Assembly: GCF_900128515.1 (NCBI RefSeq)
Contig: NZ_FQTP01000009.1
Span: 1-34,845 of the forward strand
DNA from: Bathymodiolus heckerae thiotrophic gill symbiont
GTDB lineage: Bacteria; Pseudomonadota; Gammaproteobacteria; PS1; Pseudothioglobaceae
Direction of reading: 5' to 3'
DNA length: 34,845 nt
Shown: positions 8,447-17,099 of the stretch, one piece after another
Layout of the letters: each line of letters starts with the position of its first letter
Numbering within the stretch: position 1 is the stretch's first letter
Made by a program: the position numbers and the translations under genes
The notes under the pieces: generated by a model
Told to the model about the DNA's origin: nothing
The model's database searches: none
Seen by the model: the letters and a program-made list of their open reading frames with translations, nothing else

Positions 8447-9577
8447 ATGAGTAATACAATAGAATTGGCACAAGCTTTAATTGGGATTGATTCAATAACA
8501 CCTAATGATAAAGGTTGTCAGTTATTGATGACTGAGTATTTAAAACAGTCTAATTTTAAGATTACTGATTTAAAATTTGAAGAAGTGGACAACTTTTGGG
8601 CTGAGCATGGAGCGGGCTCCCCAGTATTTATGTTTGCAGGGCATACCGATGTTGTTCCTGTGGGCGATGCTGACAAGTGGAATTTAGATCCTTTTTCGGC
8701 GACGATAAAAAATGGCCTGTTGCATGGTCGTGGCGCAGCAGACATGAAGGGCTCTTTAGCTGCTATGTTGAGCGCTACTGAGAGATTTGTAACGGACTAT
8801 CCAGATCATAAGGGTACGATCGGATATTTGATTACTTCTGATGAGGAAGGTCCTGCGATTAATGGCACGGTGAAAGTGTGTGAGCACTTGAACACAATTG
8901 GCCAAAATGTTGATTATTGTTTAGTTGGCGAGCCGTCAGCGACTAATGTATTGGGTGATGTAATCAAAAATGGGCGTCGTGGCTCTTTAAATGGTACGCT
9001 TAGAATTATTGGCAAGCAGGGGCATATTGCTTACCCACATTTAGCTAATAACCCCATTCACTTAGCCATTCCTGCTCTTGATGAGCTGTGTAATGAGCTA
9101 TGGGATGGAGGTAATGATTATTTTCCAGCAACCAGTTTTCAAATTTCTAATATTCACTCTGGCACGGGTGTGACTAACGTTATTCCAGGAGAGATTGAAG
9201 TTGTTTTTAATTTTCGATATTCCACGCAGTCGACTCATAAAAGCTTGCAAACAAGAGTTTGTAATATTTTAGATAAGCATCAATTTGAATATAAAATTGA
9301 CTGGAATCACTCAGGCTTTCCATTTTTAACCCCTAAGGGAGAGTTGGTTAGTGGTTGTGTTGATGCTATTAAAAAAGTGACTGGTGTTGATGCACAATTA
9401 TCAACTTCAGGTGGCACTTCTGATGGACGTTTTATCGCGCCACTTCTTAATGCTCAAGTGGTTGAATTGGGGCCTTTAAATGCCACTATTCATCAGATAG
9501 ATGAGTGTGTTTCTACAAAAGATCTAGATGATTTAAGCGATATTTATTACCATATTCTTAAAAATATCTTAACTTAG
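8447..9577 (+). CDS. dapE: Succinyl-diaminopimelate desuccinylase DapE
   Basis: DapE hydrolyses N-succinyl-LL-diaminopimelate to LL-diaminopimelate and succinate, supplying peptidoglycan and lysine. It is a di-zinc M20-family enzyme of normal length (376). The metal and catalytic motifs are in place: FAGHTDVVPVGD (His and its catalytic Asp), GRGAADMKG (bridging Asp), DEEGPAINGT (catalytic Glu then metal Glu) and a C-terminal His in LNATIHQIDE. The signature STSGGTSDGRFI precedes it. It starts 4 bases after ccmI and is followed 4 bases later by trmD. dapA lies 2.6 kb downstream in a separate unit. Confidence 0.97.
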   Translation: MSNTIELAQALIGIDSITPNDKGCQLLMTEYLKQSNFKITDLKFEEVDNFWAEHGAGSPVFMFAGHTDVVPVGDADKWNLDPFSATIKNGLLHGRGAADMKGSLAAMLSATERFVTDYPDHKGTIGYLITSDEEGPAINGTVKVCEHLNTIGQNVDYCLVGEPSATNVLGDVIKNGRRGSLNGTLRIIGKQGHIAYPHLANNPIHLAIPALDELCNELWDGGNDYFPATSFQISNIHSGTGVTNVIPGEIEVVFNFRYSTQSTHKSLQTRVCNILDKHQFEYKIDWNHSGFPFLTPKGELVSGCVDAIKKVTGVDAQLSTSGGTSDGRFIAPLLNAQVVELGPLNATIHQIDECVSTKDLDDLSDIYYHILKNILT

Positions 9578-9581
9578 AATA

Positions 9582-10265
9582 ATGCGTTTTGATGTAATAA
9601 CGCTTTTCCCCGCTATGTTTTTAGCCATCAAAGAGGAAGGGGTTATTGCGCGCGGCATTACAAAATCATTATTAAGTATTAACACTTGGCAGCTAAGAGA
9701 TTTTTCTAACAATAAGCATCGAAACATCGATGATAAATCTTATGGCGGTGGTGCAGGCATGGTGATGCAAGTTGAGCCTATTCGTCAATGTATTGCTAAA
9801 ATCAAGCAAGAAAACCCTAATTCAAAGGTTATTTATCTATCCCCTCAGGGACAAAAACTAACCCAGAAACTGGCTGCAGAGCTATCAACACTTGATTCAA
9901 TAACTTTGTTGTGCGGACGCTATGAAGGAGTGGATGAACGCATTATTAAGCACGATGTGGACATGGAAGTGTCAATTGGAGATTACGTGATTAGTGGTGG
10001 TGAATTAGCCGCCATGGTGTTAATCGATAGTATCAGTCGACAAGTTCCTGGTGTGCTTGGTAACCAAGATTCATTAAATGATTCATTTTCTGATGGACTA
10101 CTTGATTATCCGCACTACACACGCCCAGAGGAAATTGACGGACAAAAGGTTCCAGAAGTATTGTTAAGCGGATATCAGGCTAATATTGACACTTGGCGAC
10201 AAGACCAAGCATTGAAAAATACACAGCTAAAACGCCAAGACCTTATCCAAAAAATAGATCAATAA
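9582..10265 (+). CDS. trmD: tRNA (guanine-N1-)-methyltransferase TrmD
   Basis: TrmD methylates G37 of tRNAs that have G36, using S-adenosylmethionine, and so prevents +1 frameshifting. The SPOUT trefoil-knot signature is visible: YLSPQGQ, LLCGRYEGVDERII, then SIGDYVISGGELAA, with the catalytic Asp in LLDYPHYTRPE. Length 227 is slightly shorter than the E. coli protein (255), losing the C-terminal helix. It starts 4 bases after dapE. It is not next to rpsP, rimM or rplS, its usual partners, so the classical ribosomal-protein operon has been split here. Confidence 0.96.
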   Translation: MRFDVITLFPAMFLAIKEEGVIARGITKSLLSINTWQLRDFSNNKHRNIDDKSYGGGAGMVMQVEPIRQCIAKIKQENPNSKVIYLSPQGQKLTQKLAAELSTLDSITLLCGRYEGVDERIIKHDVDMEVSIGDYVISGGELAAMVLIDSISRQVPGVLGNQDSLNDSFSDGLLDYPHYTRPEEIDGQKVPEVLLSGYQANIDTWRQDQALKNTQLKRQDLIQKIDQ

Positions 10266-10282
10266 AGCGTATTTGCTTTTTT
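10264..10282 (+). terminator. Short terminator after trmD
   Basis: AAAGC (10264-10268) pairs with GCTTT (10275-10279) across a six-base loop, followed by T77-T82. The stem is short, so efficiency is doubtful. The T-rich part also forms the -35 region proposed for the next operon. Confidence 0.4.
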
Positions 10283-10300
10283 CCTAAAAAAATCTATAAT
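10273..10300 (+). promoter_or_regulatory. Sigma-70-type promoter of glnK1-amtB1
   Basis: A perfect -10 box TATAAT (10295-10300) sits 16 bases after TTGCTT (10273-10278), which matches TTGACA at the first three positions. Transcription would start near 10307, just before the first leader hairpin, giving an untranslated leader of about 115 bases. I see no clear sigma-54 (GG-N10-GC) element. Confidence 0.6.
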
Positions 10301-10310
10301 AATCAATACG

Positions 10311-10352
10311 ATTCTACAACGGTGTAGGATGTTTACACGAGCATAGTTGCTT
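10311..10352 (+). promoter_or_regulatory. ANTAR-type dual-hexaloop RNA element in the glnK1 leader
   Basis: Hairpin P1: ATTCTAC (10311-10317) pairs with GTAGGAT (10324-10330), 7 pairs including one G-U, around loop AACGGT. Hairpin P2: GAGC (10339-10342) pairs with GCTT (10349-10352) around loop ATAGTT. Both loops are six bases with A at position 1 and G at position 4, the reported signature of RNA bound by ANTAR proteins (EutV, NasR, NasT type). The linker is 8 bases. The P2 stem is short. Downstream there is only a weak terminator-like hairpin. Confidence 0.6.
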
Positions 10353-10359
10353 ACAAGTT

Positions 10360-10403
10360 ACCCATGAAGGGTTTATTTCTATATTGCAAATCATGAGGTT
10401 TGC
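10360..10403 (+). promoter_or_regulatory. Two further hairpins in the glnK1 leader
   Basis: ACCC (10360-10363) pairs with GGGT (10369-10372) and is followed by a U-rich run (TTTATTTCT), a weak terminator candidate just after ANTAR hairpin P2. GCAAATC (10386-10392) pairs with GGTTTGC (10397-10403) around ATGA, ending 8 bases before the ribosome-binding site. They may mediate the response to P1/P2 binding, but no stem overlaps P2 clearly. Confidence 0.4.
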
Positions 10404-10423
10404 GAGTATCAAAGGAGAGAAGT

Positions 10424-10762
10424 ATGAAATTTGTAACGGCAATTCTACGACCGCACAAATTAGATGATGTTAGAGAGGCACTTTCAGAAGTGGGCGTATC
10501 TGGCATTACTGTAACCGAAGTTAAAGGCTTTGGTCGTCAAAAAGGTCACACTGAGTTATATCGTGGCGCAGAGTATCAAATTGATTTTTTACCAAAGATT
10601 AAATTAGAAGTCGCAATAACCGCATCAAAATTAGATGAGGTTATTGAAGCAATCAGCGGTGTTGCCAGTTCTGGCAAAGTTGGTGACGGGAAAATTTTTG
10701 TATCTAATTTAGAAAAAGTGATTCGAATCCGTACTGGTGAGACGGATCAAGACGCGCTTTAA
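10424..10762 (+). CDS. glnK: P-II nitrogen regulatory protein GlnK (first copy)
   Basis: This trimeric signal protein senses 2-oxoglutarate, ATP/ADP and, via uridylylation, glutamine, and it plugs AmtB when ammonium is plentiful. I choose ATG 10424 (preceded by AAAGGAGAG at 10411-10419), not the upstream TTG at 10400, giving 112 residues, the standard length. The T-loop is intact: Tyr51 in ELYRGAEY is the uridylylation site. The C-terminal signature (GKVGDGKIFVSNLEKVIRIRTGE) is present. It lies 10 bases upstream of amtB, the usual co-transcribed pair. A second, very similar copy is at 17321. Confidence 0.96.
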   Translation: MKFVTAILRPHKLDDVREALSEVGVSGITVTEVKGFGRQKGHTELYRGAEYQIDFLPKIKLEVAITASKLDEVIEAISGVASSGKVGDGKIFVSNLEKVIRIRTGETDQDAL

Positions 10763-10772
10763 GGAGTAAAAA

Positions 10773-12050
10773 ATGAAAAAATTATTATTAACATTATTGG
10801 CTTTAATGCCAATGACTGTGTTTGCCGAAGGTTTGGATGGTGCAAATACTTCATGGATTCTAACTTCTACTGCGTTAGTTTTATTTATGACATTGCCAGG
10901 CTTAGCCTTGTTCTATGGTGGCTTGGTTCGAACTAAAAATATCTTATCAGTATTGATGCAATGTTTTGCTATTGCTGGATTGGTATCGATTTTATGGCTA
11001 GTTGCTGGTTACTCGATTGCATTTGCAGATGGAAATGCATACTTTGGTAGCTTGTCAAAATTTATGCTAATTGGCGTGACTGAGGGATCTTTAAGTGGTG
11101 ATATTCCTGAAAGTTTATTTGCATTATTTCAAATGACATTCGCGATTATTACACCAGCACTAATTATTGGTGGTTTTGCGGAGCGTATGAAGTTTTCAGC
11201 GGTATTGCTATTTAGTGCAATATGGCTAATTGTGGTTTATGCGCCAATTACTCACTGGGTATGGGGTGGCGGCTGGCTACAAGAAATGGGTTTATTAGAC
11301 TTTGCGGGCGGTACTGTGGTTCATATTACTGCAGGTGTTGCAGCATTGGTGGCAGCAATTGTGATTGGCCCTAGAGCGGGCTTTCCAAATAAGCCGATGC
11401 CACCACACAACATGACCATGACTATTACTGGTGCAGCAATGCTATGGGTAGGTTGGTTCGGCTTTAATGGTGGATCGGCACTAGCTGCAAACGGCGATGC
11501 AGCAATGGCCATGTTGGTGACGCATATTTCAGCAGCAGCAGGTGCAATGACTTGGATGTTCTATGAATGGATTAAGTATGGCAAGCCAACTGCATTAGGT
11601 GCAGTAACTGGTATGGTTGCTGGACTGGGTACGATTACTCCAGCGTCAGGCTTTGTTGGCCCAGCTGGCGGCTTAGTGATTGGTATTGTTGCTGGTATCG
11701 TGTGTTTTAATGCAGTTATTTTGATTAAGCAAAAATGGAAAATTGATGATGCGTTAGATGTTTTTCCAGTGCATGGTGTGGGCGGAATTATCGGCACATT
11801 AATGGCAGCAGTTTTTGCTTCTGATCAGCTAGGTGTATTCTCTGGCCAAGGTTTGGCAGAGGGTATGACTATTATGTCCCAACTTCAGGTGCAAGCAATT
11901 GGTGTTACGGCAACGTTCGTTTATACAGCTATTGCAACCTATATTATTCTAAAGGTCGTTGGTATGATTACCGGCTTAAGAGTAAGTGCTGAAGAAGAGC
12001 AACAAGGTTTAGATATTGTCTCTCATGAAGAAAGAGGTTACGATTTATAG
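10773..12050 (+). CDS. amtB: Ammonium transporter AmtB (first copy)
   Basis: Inner-membrane trimeric channel for ammonium. The 425-residue protein has a cleavable signal peptide (MKKLLLTLLALMPMTVFA), which is common in proteobacterial AmtB, and eleven predicted spans. The twin pore histidines are in LDFAGGTVVHITAG and DVFPVHGVGG. The recruitment-site Asp is in the first of these. The Phe-gate segments (ALFQMTFA and WFGFNGGS) are conserved. The C-terminal cytoplasmic tail, which contacts GlnK, is intact (EEEQQGLDIVSHEERGYDL). A strong terminator follows. The ribosome-binding site is AAGGAG, ending 5 bases before the ATG. Confidence 0.96.
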   Translation: MKKLLLTLLALMPMTVFAEGLDGANTSWILTSTALVLFMTLPGLALFYGGLVRTKNILSVLMQCFAIAGLVSILWLVAGYSIAFADGNAYFGSLSKFMLIGVTEGSLSGDIPESLFALFQMTFAIITPALIIGGFAERMKFSAVLLFSAIWLIVVYAPITHWVWGGGWLQEMGLLDFAGGTVVHITAGVAALVAAIVIGPRAGFPNKPMPPHNMTMTITGAAMLWVGWFGFNGGSALAANGDAAMAMLVTHISAAAGAMTWMFYEWIKYGKPTALGAVTGMVAGLGTITPASGFVGPAGGLVIGIVAGIVCFNAVILIKQKWKIDDALDVFPVHGVGGIIGTLMAAVFASDQLGVFSGQGLAEGMTIMSQLQVQAIGVTATFVYTAIATYIILKVVGMITGLRVSAEEEQQGLDIVSHEERGYDL

Positions 12051-12069
12051 TGTAAATTTAGACTGATTA

Positions 12070-12106
12070 AACCCGTTGAAGACTTTGTTTTTAACGGGTT
12101 TTTTTT
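12070..12106 (+). terminator. Intrinsic terminator after amtB1
   Basis: AACCCGTT (12070-12077) pairs perfectly with AACGGGTT (12093-12100) across a 15-base loop and runs into eight Ts. It closes the glnK1-amtB1 operon. Confidence 0.9.
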
Positions 12107-12129
12107 ATGCCTAAAAAACTGCATTCGTA

Positions 12130-12135
12130 TATAAT
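12130..12135 (+). promoter_or_regulatory. -10 box of the dapA-bamC promoter
   Basis: A perfect TATAAT at 12130-12135, 30 bases before the dapA start. No good -35 box is visible 17 bases upstream, so it may rely on an activator or an extended -10. Confidence 0.5.
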
Positions 12136-12165
12136 TCTACTTAATCATTTTTATTGTTTTTGATA

Positions 12166-13056
12166 ATGCGTATAAATCACTCTTTAACCGGCTCAATGGT
12201 CGCTTTAATTACACCGATGTTTGACAATGGATCGGTAGATTTTGCATCGCTTGAGGCTTTGGTTGAGTTCCATATTGAATCTGGAACTAAAGCGATTATC
12301 TCGATGGGCACAACGGGCGAAAGTGCAACGCTGAATCAGAAAGAACATATTGAAGTAATGCGTAAAACCATTGGTTTTTCGAATAAGCGTATTGCTATTA
12401 TTGCTGGCACCGGTGCCAATTCAACTTCTGAAGCAATTGAGCTAACTCAAGCTGCTAAAGAAATTGGCGCTGATGCATGTTTATTGGTGACACCTTATTA
12501 CAACAAGCCAACTCAAGAAGGCTTGTTTCAGCATTACAAATTGATTGCCGAAACAGTTGATATTGATCAAATTTTATACAATGTTCCTGGTAGAACGGCG
12601 GTGGATTTGCTGCCTGAAACTATTGTTAGGCTGTCAAGTATTTCAAATATTATTGGCGTTAAAGATGCAACAGGTGATTTAACTGTTGCTAAAACTTTGA
12701 TTGACAATTGCCCGGAAGATTTCTTATTGTATAGTGGTGATGATGCAACAGCAATTGAGTTTATTTTGATGGGCGGTCATGGCGGCATTTCTGTGACTGC
12801 CAATGTTGCGCCAAAAGCACTTTCTCAAGCGTATGAAGCAGCATACAATGATGATAAAACTGGTGCACAAGGCTATGACAAGCCACTAGCTAATTTACAT
12901 AAAAATTTATTTATTGAGTCCAATCCGATTCCGGTTAAGTGGGCCATGCATAAAATGGGTAAGTGCGAGAGTGGTATTCGCCTACCTTTGACAAAGTTAT
13001 CACAACAGGCTCGAGTAGTATTAGAGCGAGATTTATCCAATTTGGGGGTTATGTAG
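12166..13056 (+). CDS. dapA: 4-Hydroxy-tetrahydrodipicolinate synthase DapA
   Basis: DapA condenses pyruvate and aspartate semialdehyde, the first committed step of the diaminopimelate/lysine pathway. I choose ATG 12166 over a TTG at 12154 because the family starts at this point (SLTGSMVALITPM). Visible motifs are GTTGESATL, the YYNKP segment, Tyr in LYNVPGRT, and the Schiff-base Lys in IIGVKDATGD. Length 296 is normal. It is followed two bases later by bamC, matching the classical dapA-nlpB (bamC) operon of gammaproteobacteria. Confidence 0.97.
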   Translation: MRINHSLTGSMVALITPMFDNGSVDFASLEALVEFHIESGTKAIISMGTTGESATLNQKEHIEVMRKTIGFSNKRIAIIAGTGANSTSEAIELTQAAKEIGADACLLVTPYYNKPTQEGLFQHYKLIAETVDIDQILYNVPGRTAVDLLPETIVRLSSISNIIGVKDATGDLTVAKTLIDNCPEDFLLYSGDDATAIEFILMGGHGGISVTANVAPKALSQAYEAAYNDDKTGAQGYDKPLANLHKNLFIESNPIPVKWAMHKMGKCESGIRLPLTKLSQQARVVLERDLSNLGVM

Positions 13057-13057
13057 T

Positions 13058-14191
13058 ATGATTAAAACAACAGCATTAGTGCTATTATCATTAACACTAA
13101 CAGGGTGTTTTTCATTGAATGAAAAAGAAGAAGTGAAAAACACAGGTCTTGGCGAAAGAGATATTAAATATTATTCAAATAAGACAGTAACCTCGTTAGA
13201 AATCCCACCAGATTTAACTAAACCAAGCTCTCAAAATGCTTTTAAATTAAGTGAGTATGTCTCTAATCTTCAAGAGGATACCATTAGTTTTTCTGACAAG
13301 GATAATGCTATTAAAGAGGCCTCAAGCATCTTAAGAACACCTTCAAATGTAGAAGTTAAGAGATCAGGTGAGCGTCGTTGGTTGATTGTGGATAAAAAGC
13401 CAGATGCAGTATGGAATCTATCAAAAAGCTTTTTCAAATCTCATGGCTTTGCCATTAAGAAAACTAATAAAAAAATTGGCCTAATGGAGACTGATTTTTT
13501 AGAAAATCATCCTGAAATTCCTGACAAGTCTGTTGGTTTGATTAGATCAATGCTAAAGAAGGCTGTTGCAGCTAGATATGCATTGCCAATTGTAGATAAG
13601 TATCGTATTCGTATTGAGCCAACGCTTGAAACTGGAAAAACGGCTGTATATTTATCACTAACTTCTATGGAAGAAGTGATCACTAAAGCTGGCCAAGATG
13701 ATGAAAATACCATTTGGCAGTCTAAACCAAAGGATCAGGCACTAGAAACAGAAATGCTATATCGTCTAATGACATTCTTGGATAGTGATCATGCTGTTAC
13801 TAGAGAAAAAATTCTTCAAGCTAAAGAAGAGCAGCAATTAACAGTAACAGTAGCTAAAGGCGTTGGCGGTTATGCTAAATTGATTTTTTCTTTAGGTCGG
13901 TACGACACATGGGACAATGTAGGCTGGGCACTTGATCAGTTAAATGTTGATGTTGAAGATAAAGACATCAAAGAAAGCAGTTTCTATATTAATATTGCTA
14001 GAACTAAAGATAAAGGTATCTGGTCGCGACTATTTGGTGATGACGCGATTAAAAAGTCATTCCAAATTAGTGTTAAGCAAATTGATAGCAACTTAACAGA
14101 AGTTTATTTCAATGATCTTTTTGAAGAAAACGAGCAGGCAACTATTGACTTTAGTTATGAATTCTTAGGCAACATCGCTAAACAATTCTAA
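13058..14191 (+). CDS. bamC: Outer-membrane assembly lipoprotein BamC
   Basis: BamC is an accessory lipoprotein of the BAM complex that inserts beta-barrels into the outer membrane. The signal peptide ends in a lipobox (LSLTLTGC, Cys17). An unstructured N-terminal segment follows with the conserved LEIPPDLTKP, which contacts BamD. Two helix-grip domains follow, at about 95-200 and 255-375. Length 377 is close to the E. coli 344. The position directly after dapA supports the call, since sequence conservation in this family is low. Confidence 0.9.
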   Translation: MIKTTALVLLSLTLTGCFSLNEKEEVKNTGLGERDIKYYSNKTVTSLEIPPDLTKPSSQNAFKLSEYVSNLQEDTISFSDKDNAIKEASSILRTPSNVEVKRSGERRWLIVDKKPDAVWNLSKSFFKSHGFAIKKTNKKIGLMETDFLENHPEIPDKSVGLIRSMLKKAVAARYALPIVDKYRIRIEPTLETGKTAVYLSLTSMEEVITKAGQDDENTIWQSKPKDQALETEMLYRLMTFLDSDHAVTREKILQAKEEQQLTVTVAKGVGGYAKLIFSLGRYDTWDNVGWALDQLNVDVEDKDIKESSFYINIARTKDKGIWSRLFGDDAIKKSFQISVKQIDSNLTEVYFNDLFEENEQATIDFSYEFLGNIAKQF

Positions 14192-14201
14192 GCAAACGTT
14201 A

Positions 14202-16103
14202 ATGAGCTTGTCGAAAAGCTTAATTCAACAAATCATTCAGCAGAAATCCGTACTGAATGATTTGTCAGATAATGATCTGGCTGAATTTTGCCAACAAGCC
14301 AATGAGGCTTATCGACAAGGAAATCCGATTGTTAGCGATCAAGATTATGATTTTATCTATCTTGCCGAGTTAAATAAAAGACTGCCTGGGCATAAACTTT
14401 TCCAATCAATTGAGCCTGAAGGCCAAGGTTTTTCTGATGAAAAGGTATTATTGCCTGAAATCATGCTATCTACTGATAAGGCTTATTCATGGGCTGAGAT
14501 TCAAAAGTGGATTGAGCGTCTTGAAAAATCTTGCCTTGAAATTGATATTGATATCAATGATATTGAAATCAAAGCAACACCAAAATTAGATGGCTTTGCT
14601 GGTTATGATGATGGCAAGCATCTTTATACGCGTGGCGATGGAAAAAAAGGCAGTGATATCACTCGCGTGTTTGATCGCGGTTTGCAGGTGTTTAACGCTT
14701 CTGAGCGCGGACAGGGCGCGGGTGAGATCGTGATTAAGAAGTGTTATTTTGAAAAATATCTAGCAGACAGTTTTGAATATCCTCGAAATTTCCAAGCTAG
14801 CCTCATTAAAGAGAAGGCGTTGGATGATAAGGCTAAGCAGGCTATAGCGGATAAAGCTGCACTATTCGTGCCTTTTGCACAGCTACCAAAGTGGATAGGC
14901 AGCATTAATAAGATGATTGATAATTTTGAAACTATTATCAATGATATTTTATCAATGGTTGATTTTGATGTTGATGGTGTCGTATTTGAAGCGATCGACC
15001 AGTCTTTAAAAAATCATATGGGCGCCAATCGAAAATTTCATCGATGGCAAATTGCCTATAAGGAAAATAAAGATAAGGCACAAGTTAAGGTGCTAGGAGT
15101 TACGCCACAAGTAGGTCGTACAGGAAAGATTACACCAGTAGCCGAGCTTGAGCCGACACAATTAAGTGGCGCTACTATTGTGAGAGCAACAGGGCATCAT
15201 TATGGCTTAGTTAAAGAGCAGGGTTTGGGCGAAGATAGTATTGTTGAGTTGACTCGCTCAGGTTTGGTGATCCCTAAAATTATCAAAGTTCTAAAACCAG
15301 CTGAAATTAGCATTCCAGAAATTTGTCCAAGTTGCAGTTCTGTATTGACTTGGCAGTCTGATTTCCTAATGTGTATAAATCATGTTGAGTGTCCAGCGCA
15401 GATTATTGGCAAAATGGAGTATTTTTTTAAAATTTTGGCAAATAATGATGGATTTGGTATCGCCACCATTGAAAAATTGTACGAACATGGTATTCGTAAA
15501 ATTTCACAAATTTATCAACTCAATGAACAAGATTTTGCAAACATGGGTTTTGGTGATAAAACCAGTCAAAATTTATTCAATCAATTAAAACGTTCATTTA
15601 CACAAGAGATTGAAGACTGGCGATTTTTAGCTGCGTTTGGTATTAATCGGATGGGCATGGGGAATTGTGAGAATTTACTCAAGTCTTATTCAATTAAAGA
15701 TATTTTTAAGCTTAATGAGTCTGAAATAGCCAATATCAATGGTTTTGCAACTTTAAGTGCAGCATTAATTGTTGATGGATTAAAAACTTTACGTGAAGAA
15801 TATGACTGTTTGCTTACCTATAAATTTAATTTAGAGCTAACTTCTCTTGAGCAGGTAAATTCAAACTTCTCTCATCCATTAGTCGGTAAAAAAGTTGTTT
15901 TTACTGGGAAGATGCAAGGCTCTAGAGATGAGATGAAAAAGCATGCCAAATCAATTGGCATTCAAGTTGTTTTAAGTGTCACCGGAAAAACTGATTATTT
16001 GATTATTGGCGACAAAGTGGGTCAAAAAAAAATAGAAAGTGCGGAAAAATTCGGTGTTAAAATTTTAAGTGAAGCAGACTATATTAATATAATTACCCAA
16101 TAG
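14202..16103 (+). CDS. Divergent NAD+-dependent DNA ligase homologue (LigA-like)
   Basis: The domain order of LigA is complete in 633 residues: N-terminal NAD-binding part, nucleotidyltransferase with the adenylation Lys128 in PKLDG and TRGDGKKGSDIT, OB fold (VQ... here PQVGRTGKITPVA), a four-Cys zinc finger (CPSC, then C, then C before PAQ), helix-hairpin-helix region, and a C-terminal BRCT (about 560-633). It departs from normal LigA at motif IV: the usual DGVVIK reads DGVVFE (258-263), so a lysine essential in E. coli LigA is Glu263. Motif V keeps Lys287 (IAYK). It may be a second, specialised ligase or a changed main ligase; no other ligase is in the window. It lies 10 bases after bamC and 6 bases before the next gene. 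Confidence 0.75.
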   Translation: MSLSKSLIQQIIQQKSVLNDLSDNDLAEFCQQANEAYRQGNPIVSDQDYDFIYLAELNKRLPGHKLFQSIEPEGQGFSDEKVLLPEIMLSTDKAYSWAEIQKWIERLEKSCLEIDIDINDIEIKATPKLDGFAGYDDGKHLYTRGDGKKGSDITRVFDRGLQVFNASERGQGAGEIVIKKCYFEKYLADSFEYPRNFQASLIKEKALDDKAKQAIADKAALFVPFAQLPKWIGSINKMIDNFETIINDILSMVDFDVDGVVFEAIDQSLKNHMGANRKFHRWQIAYKENKDKAQVKVLGVTPQVGRTGKITPVAELEPTQLSGATIVRATGHHYGLVKEQGLGEDSIVELTRSGLVIPKIIKVLKPAEISIPEICPSCSSVLTWQSDFLMCINHVECPAQIIGKMEYFFKILANNDGFGIATIEKLYEHGIRKISQIYQLNEQDFANMGFGDKTSQNLFNQLKRSFTQEIEDWRFLAAFGINRMGMGNCENLLKSYSIKDIFKLNESEIANINGFATLSAALIVDGLKTLREEYDCLLTYKFNLELTSLEQVNSNFSHPLVGKKVVFTGKMQGSRDEMKKHAKSIGIQVVLSVTGKTDYLIIGDKVGQKKIESAEKFGVKILSEADYINIITQ

Positions 16104-16109
16104 AAATGT

Positions 16110-17045
16110 ATGCAAATATCAGATTTAATTGTTAAGCAAAAAGATTTTTTAACAGATCAATTAGGTGAGGGTTTAATGCAACTTACACAGGCCTGTGATG
16201 ATTGTTTAGAAAATACACATAGTTTTGAAAAATTGAATGAATTATTGTTTTTGTATATGCGGCATCATCAGCATGCAAATTTGGTTTATGTTATTGATAG
16301 TTTGGGTGCTCAAATCAGTGCCAATATTACAAAAGAGAATATTGACACTGAATTTCAAGGCCAAGATCTTTCTAATCGACCATTTTTTAGCGCCATTGAT
16401 GATGAGCATCCAATCTATATATCTGACGCCTATATCTCGACTGCAACACTCAAGCCTTGTATTAGTGTGGTGCATACAATTTGCCATGCAGATAAAATTA
16501 TAGGCATGTTGGTGTTTGATCTTGACTTGGAAAAACTACCCTTGCCTAAGCAAGATTTAGATTTAGATGAATGGCGACAAATCAAGGGCGATCCTGAGAT
16601 ACGCTCTAATTTATTTAACCAAGTAAGAGCGTCATCTGCAATGGATCAATCTGTTGATATGGTGCATGATATTGCTGTTGAATTGATGTGTGAGCTTGGT
16701 ATTTTTCATTTAAAGCTTCATTATGCTTCATCAAGAGCAACCATTTGGAATTATGACAATCCTTATAATTATCATGTGCATGTACTTGATGAAATCACCA
16801 GTCCTAATATTTTTCTCTTATATCCAAAAAAATCATACCCTCAAGCGGCAAAAGTAACTCAAGAACAAGTAAAAGATGTATTTGATAAATTTAAACACAT
16901 GCGCTTTATGGATGAAAATTTATACTTAAAAACGGGTAGCTTGAATATCATGAATGGTACGGTTGGGCTTAGTTTTTCTTGTGATGGAAATCACTATTTA
17001 TCCATTAATGATTTTTTAGATAATTTTGAAGATAACTACGCTTAG
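16110..17045 (+). CDS. Soluble Cache/PDC-like sensor protein of unknown role
   Basis: A 311-residue protein without signal peptide or membrane span. Residues about 50-160 resemble a PDC/Cache ligand-binding domain: LVYVIDSLGAQISANI, GQDLSNRPFF, YISDAYISTATLKPCIS, IIGMLVFDLDLEKL. These domains usually sit outside the membrane in chemoreceptors and kinases, so a cytoplasmic stand-alone form is unusual. The C-terminal half (about 190-311) is unassigned; it has a His-rich stretch (HLKLHYASSR, YHVHVLDE) and the pattern of a mixed alpha/beta domain. It is 6 bases after the ligase homologue and upstream of the second glnK-amtB operon. Function unknown. Confidence 0.6.
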   Translation: MQISDLIVKQKDFLTDQLGEGLMQLTQACDDCLENTHSFEKLNELLFLYMRHHQHANLVYVIDSLGAQISANITKENIDTEFQGQDLSNRPFFSAIDDEHPIYISDAYISTATLKPCISVVHTICHADKIIGMLVFDLDLEKLPLPKQDLDLDEWRQIKGDPEIRSNLFNQVRASSAMDQSVDMVHDIAVELMCELGIFHLKLHYASSRATIWNYDNPYNYHVHVLDEITSPNIFLLYPKKSYPQAAKVTQEQVKDVFDKFKHMRFMDENLYLKTGSLNIMNGTVGLSFSCDGNHYLSINDFLDNFEDNYA

Positions 17046-17099
17046 CACCATTTAAATCAATTTTTAAAAAAATGATGCACATTTATTTATTAAAGTAGT

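Noticed and set aside
10400-10423. TTG start eight codons upstream for glnK1
   Set aside because: P-II proteins start at MKxVTAI, and AAAGGAGAG lies right before ATG 10424.
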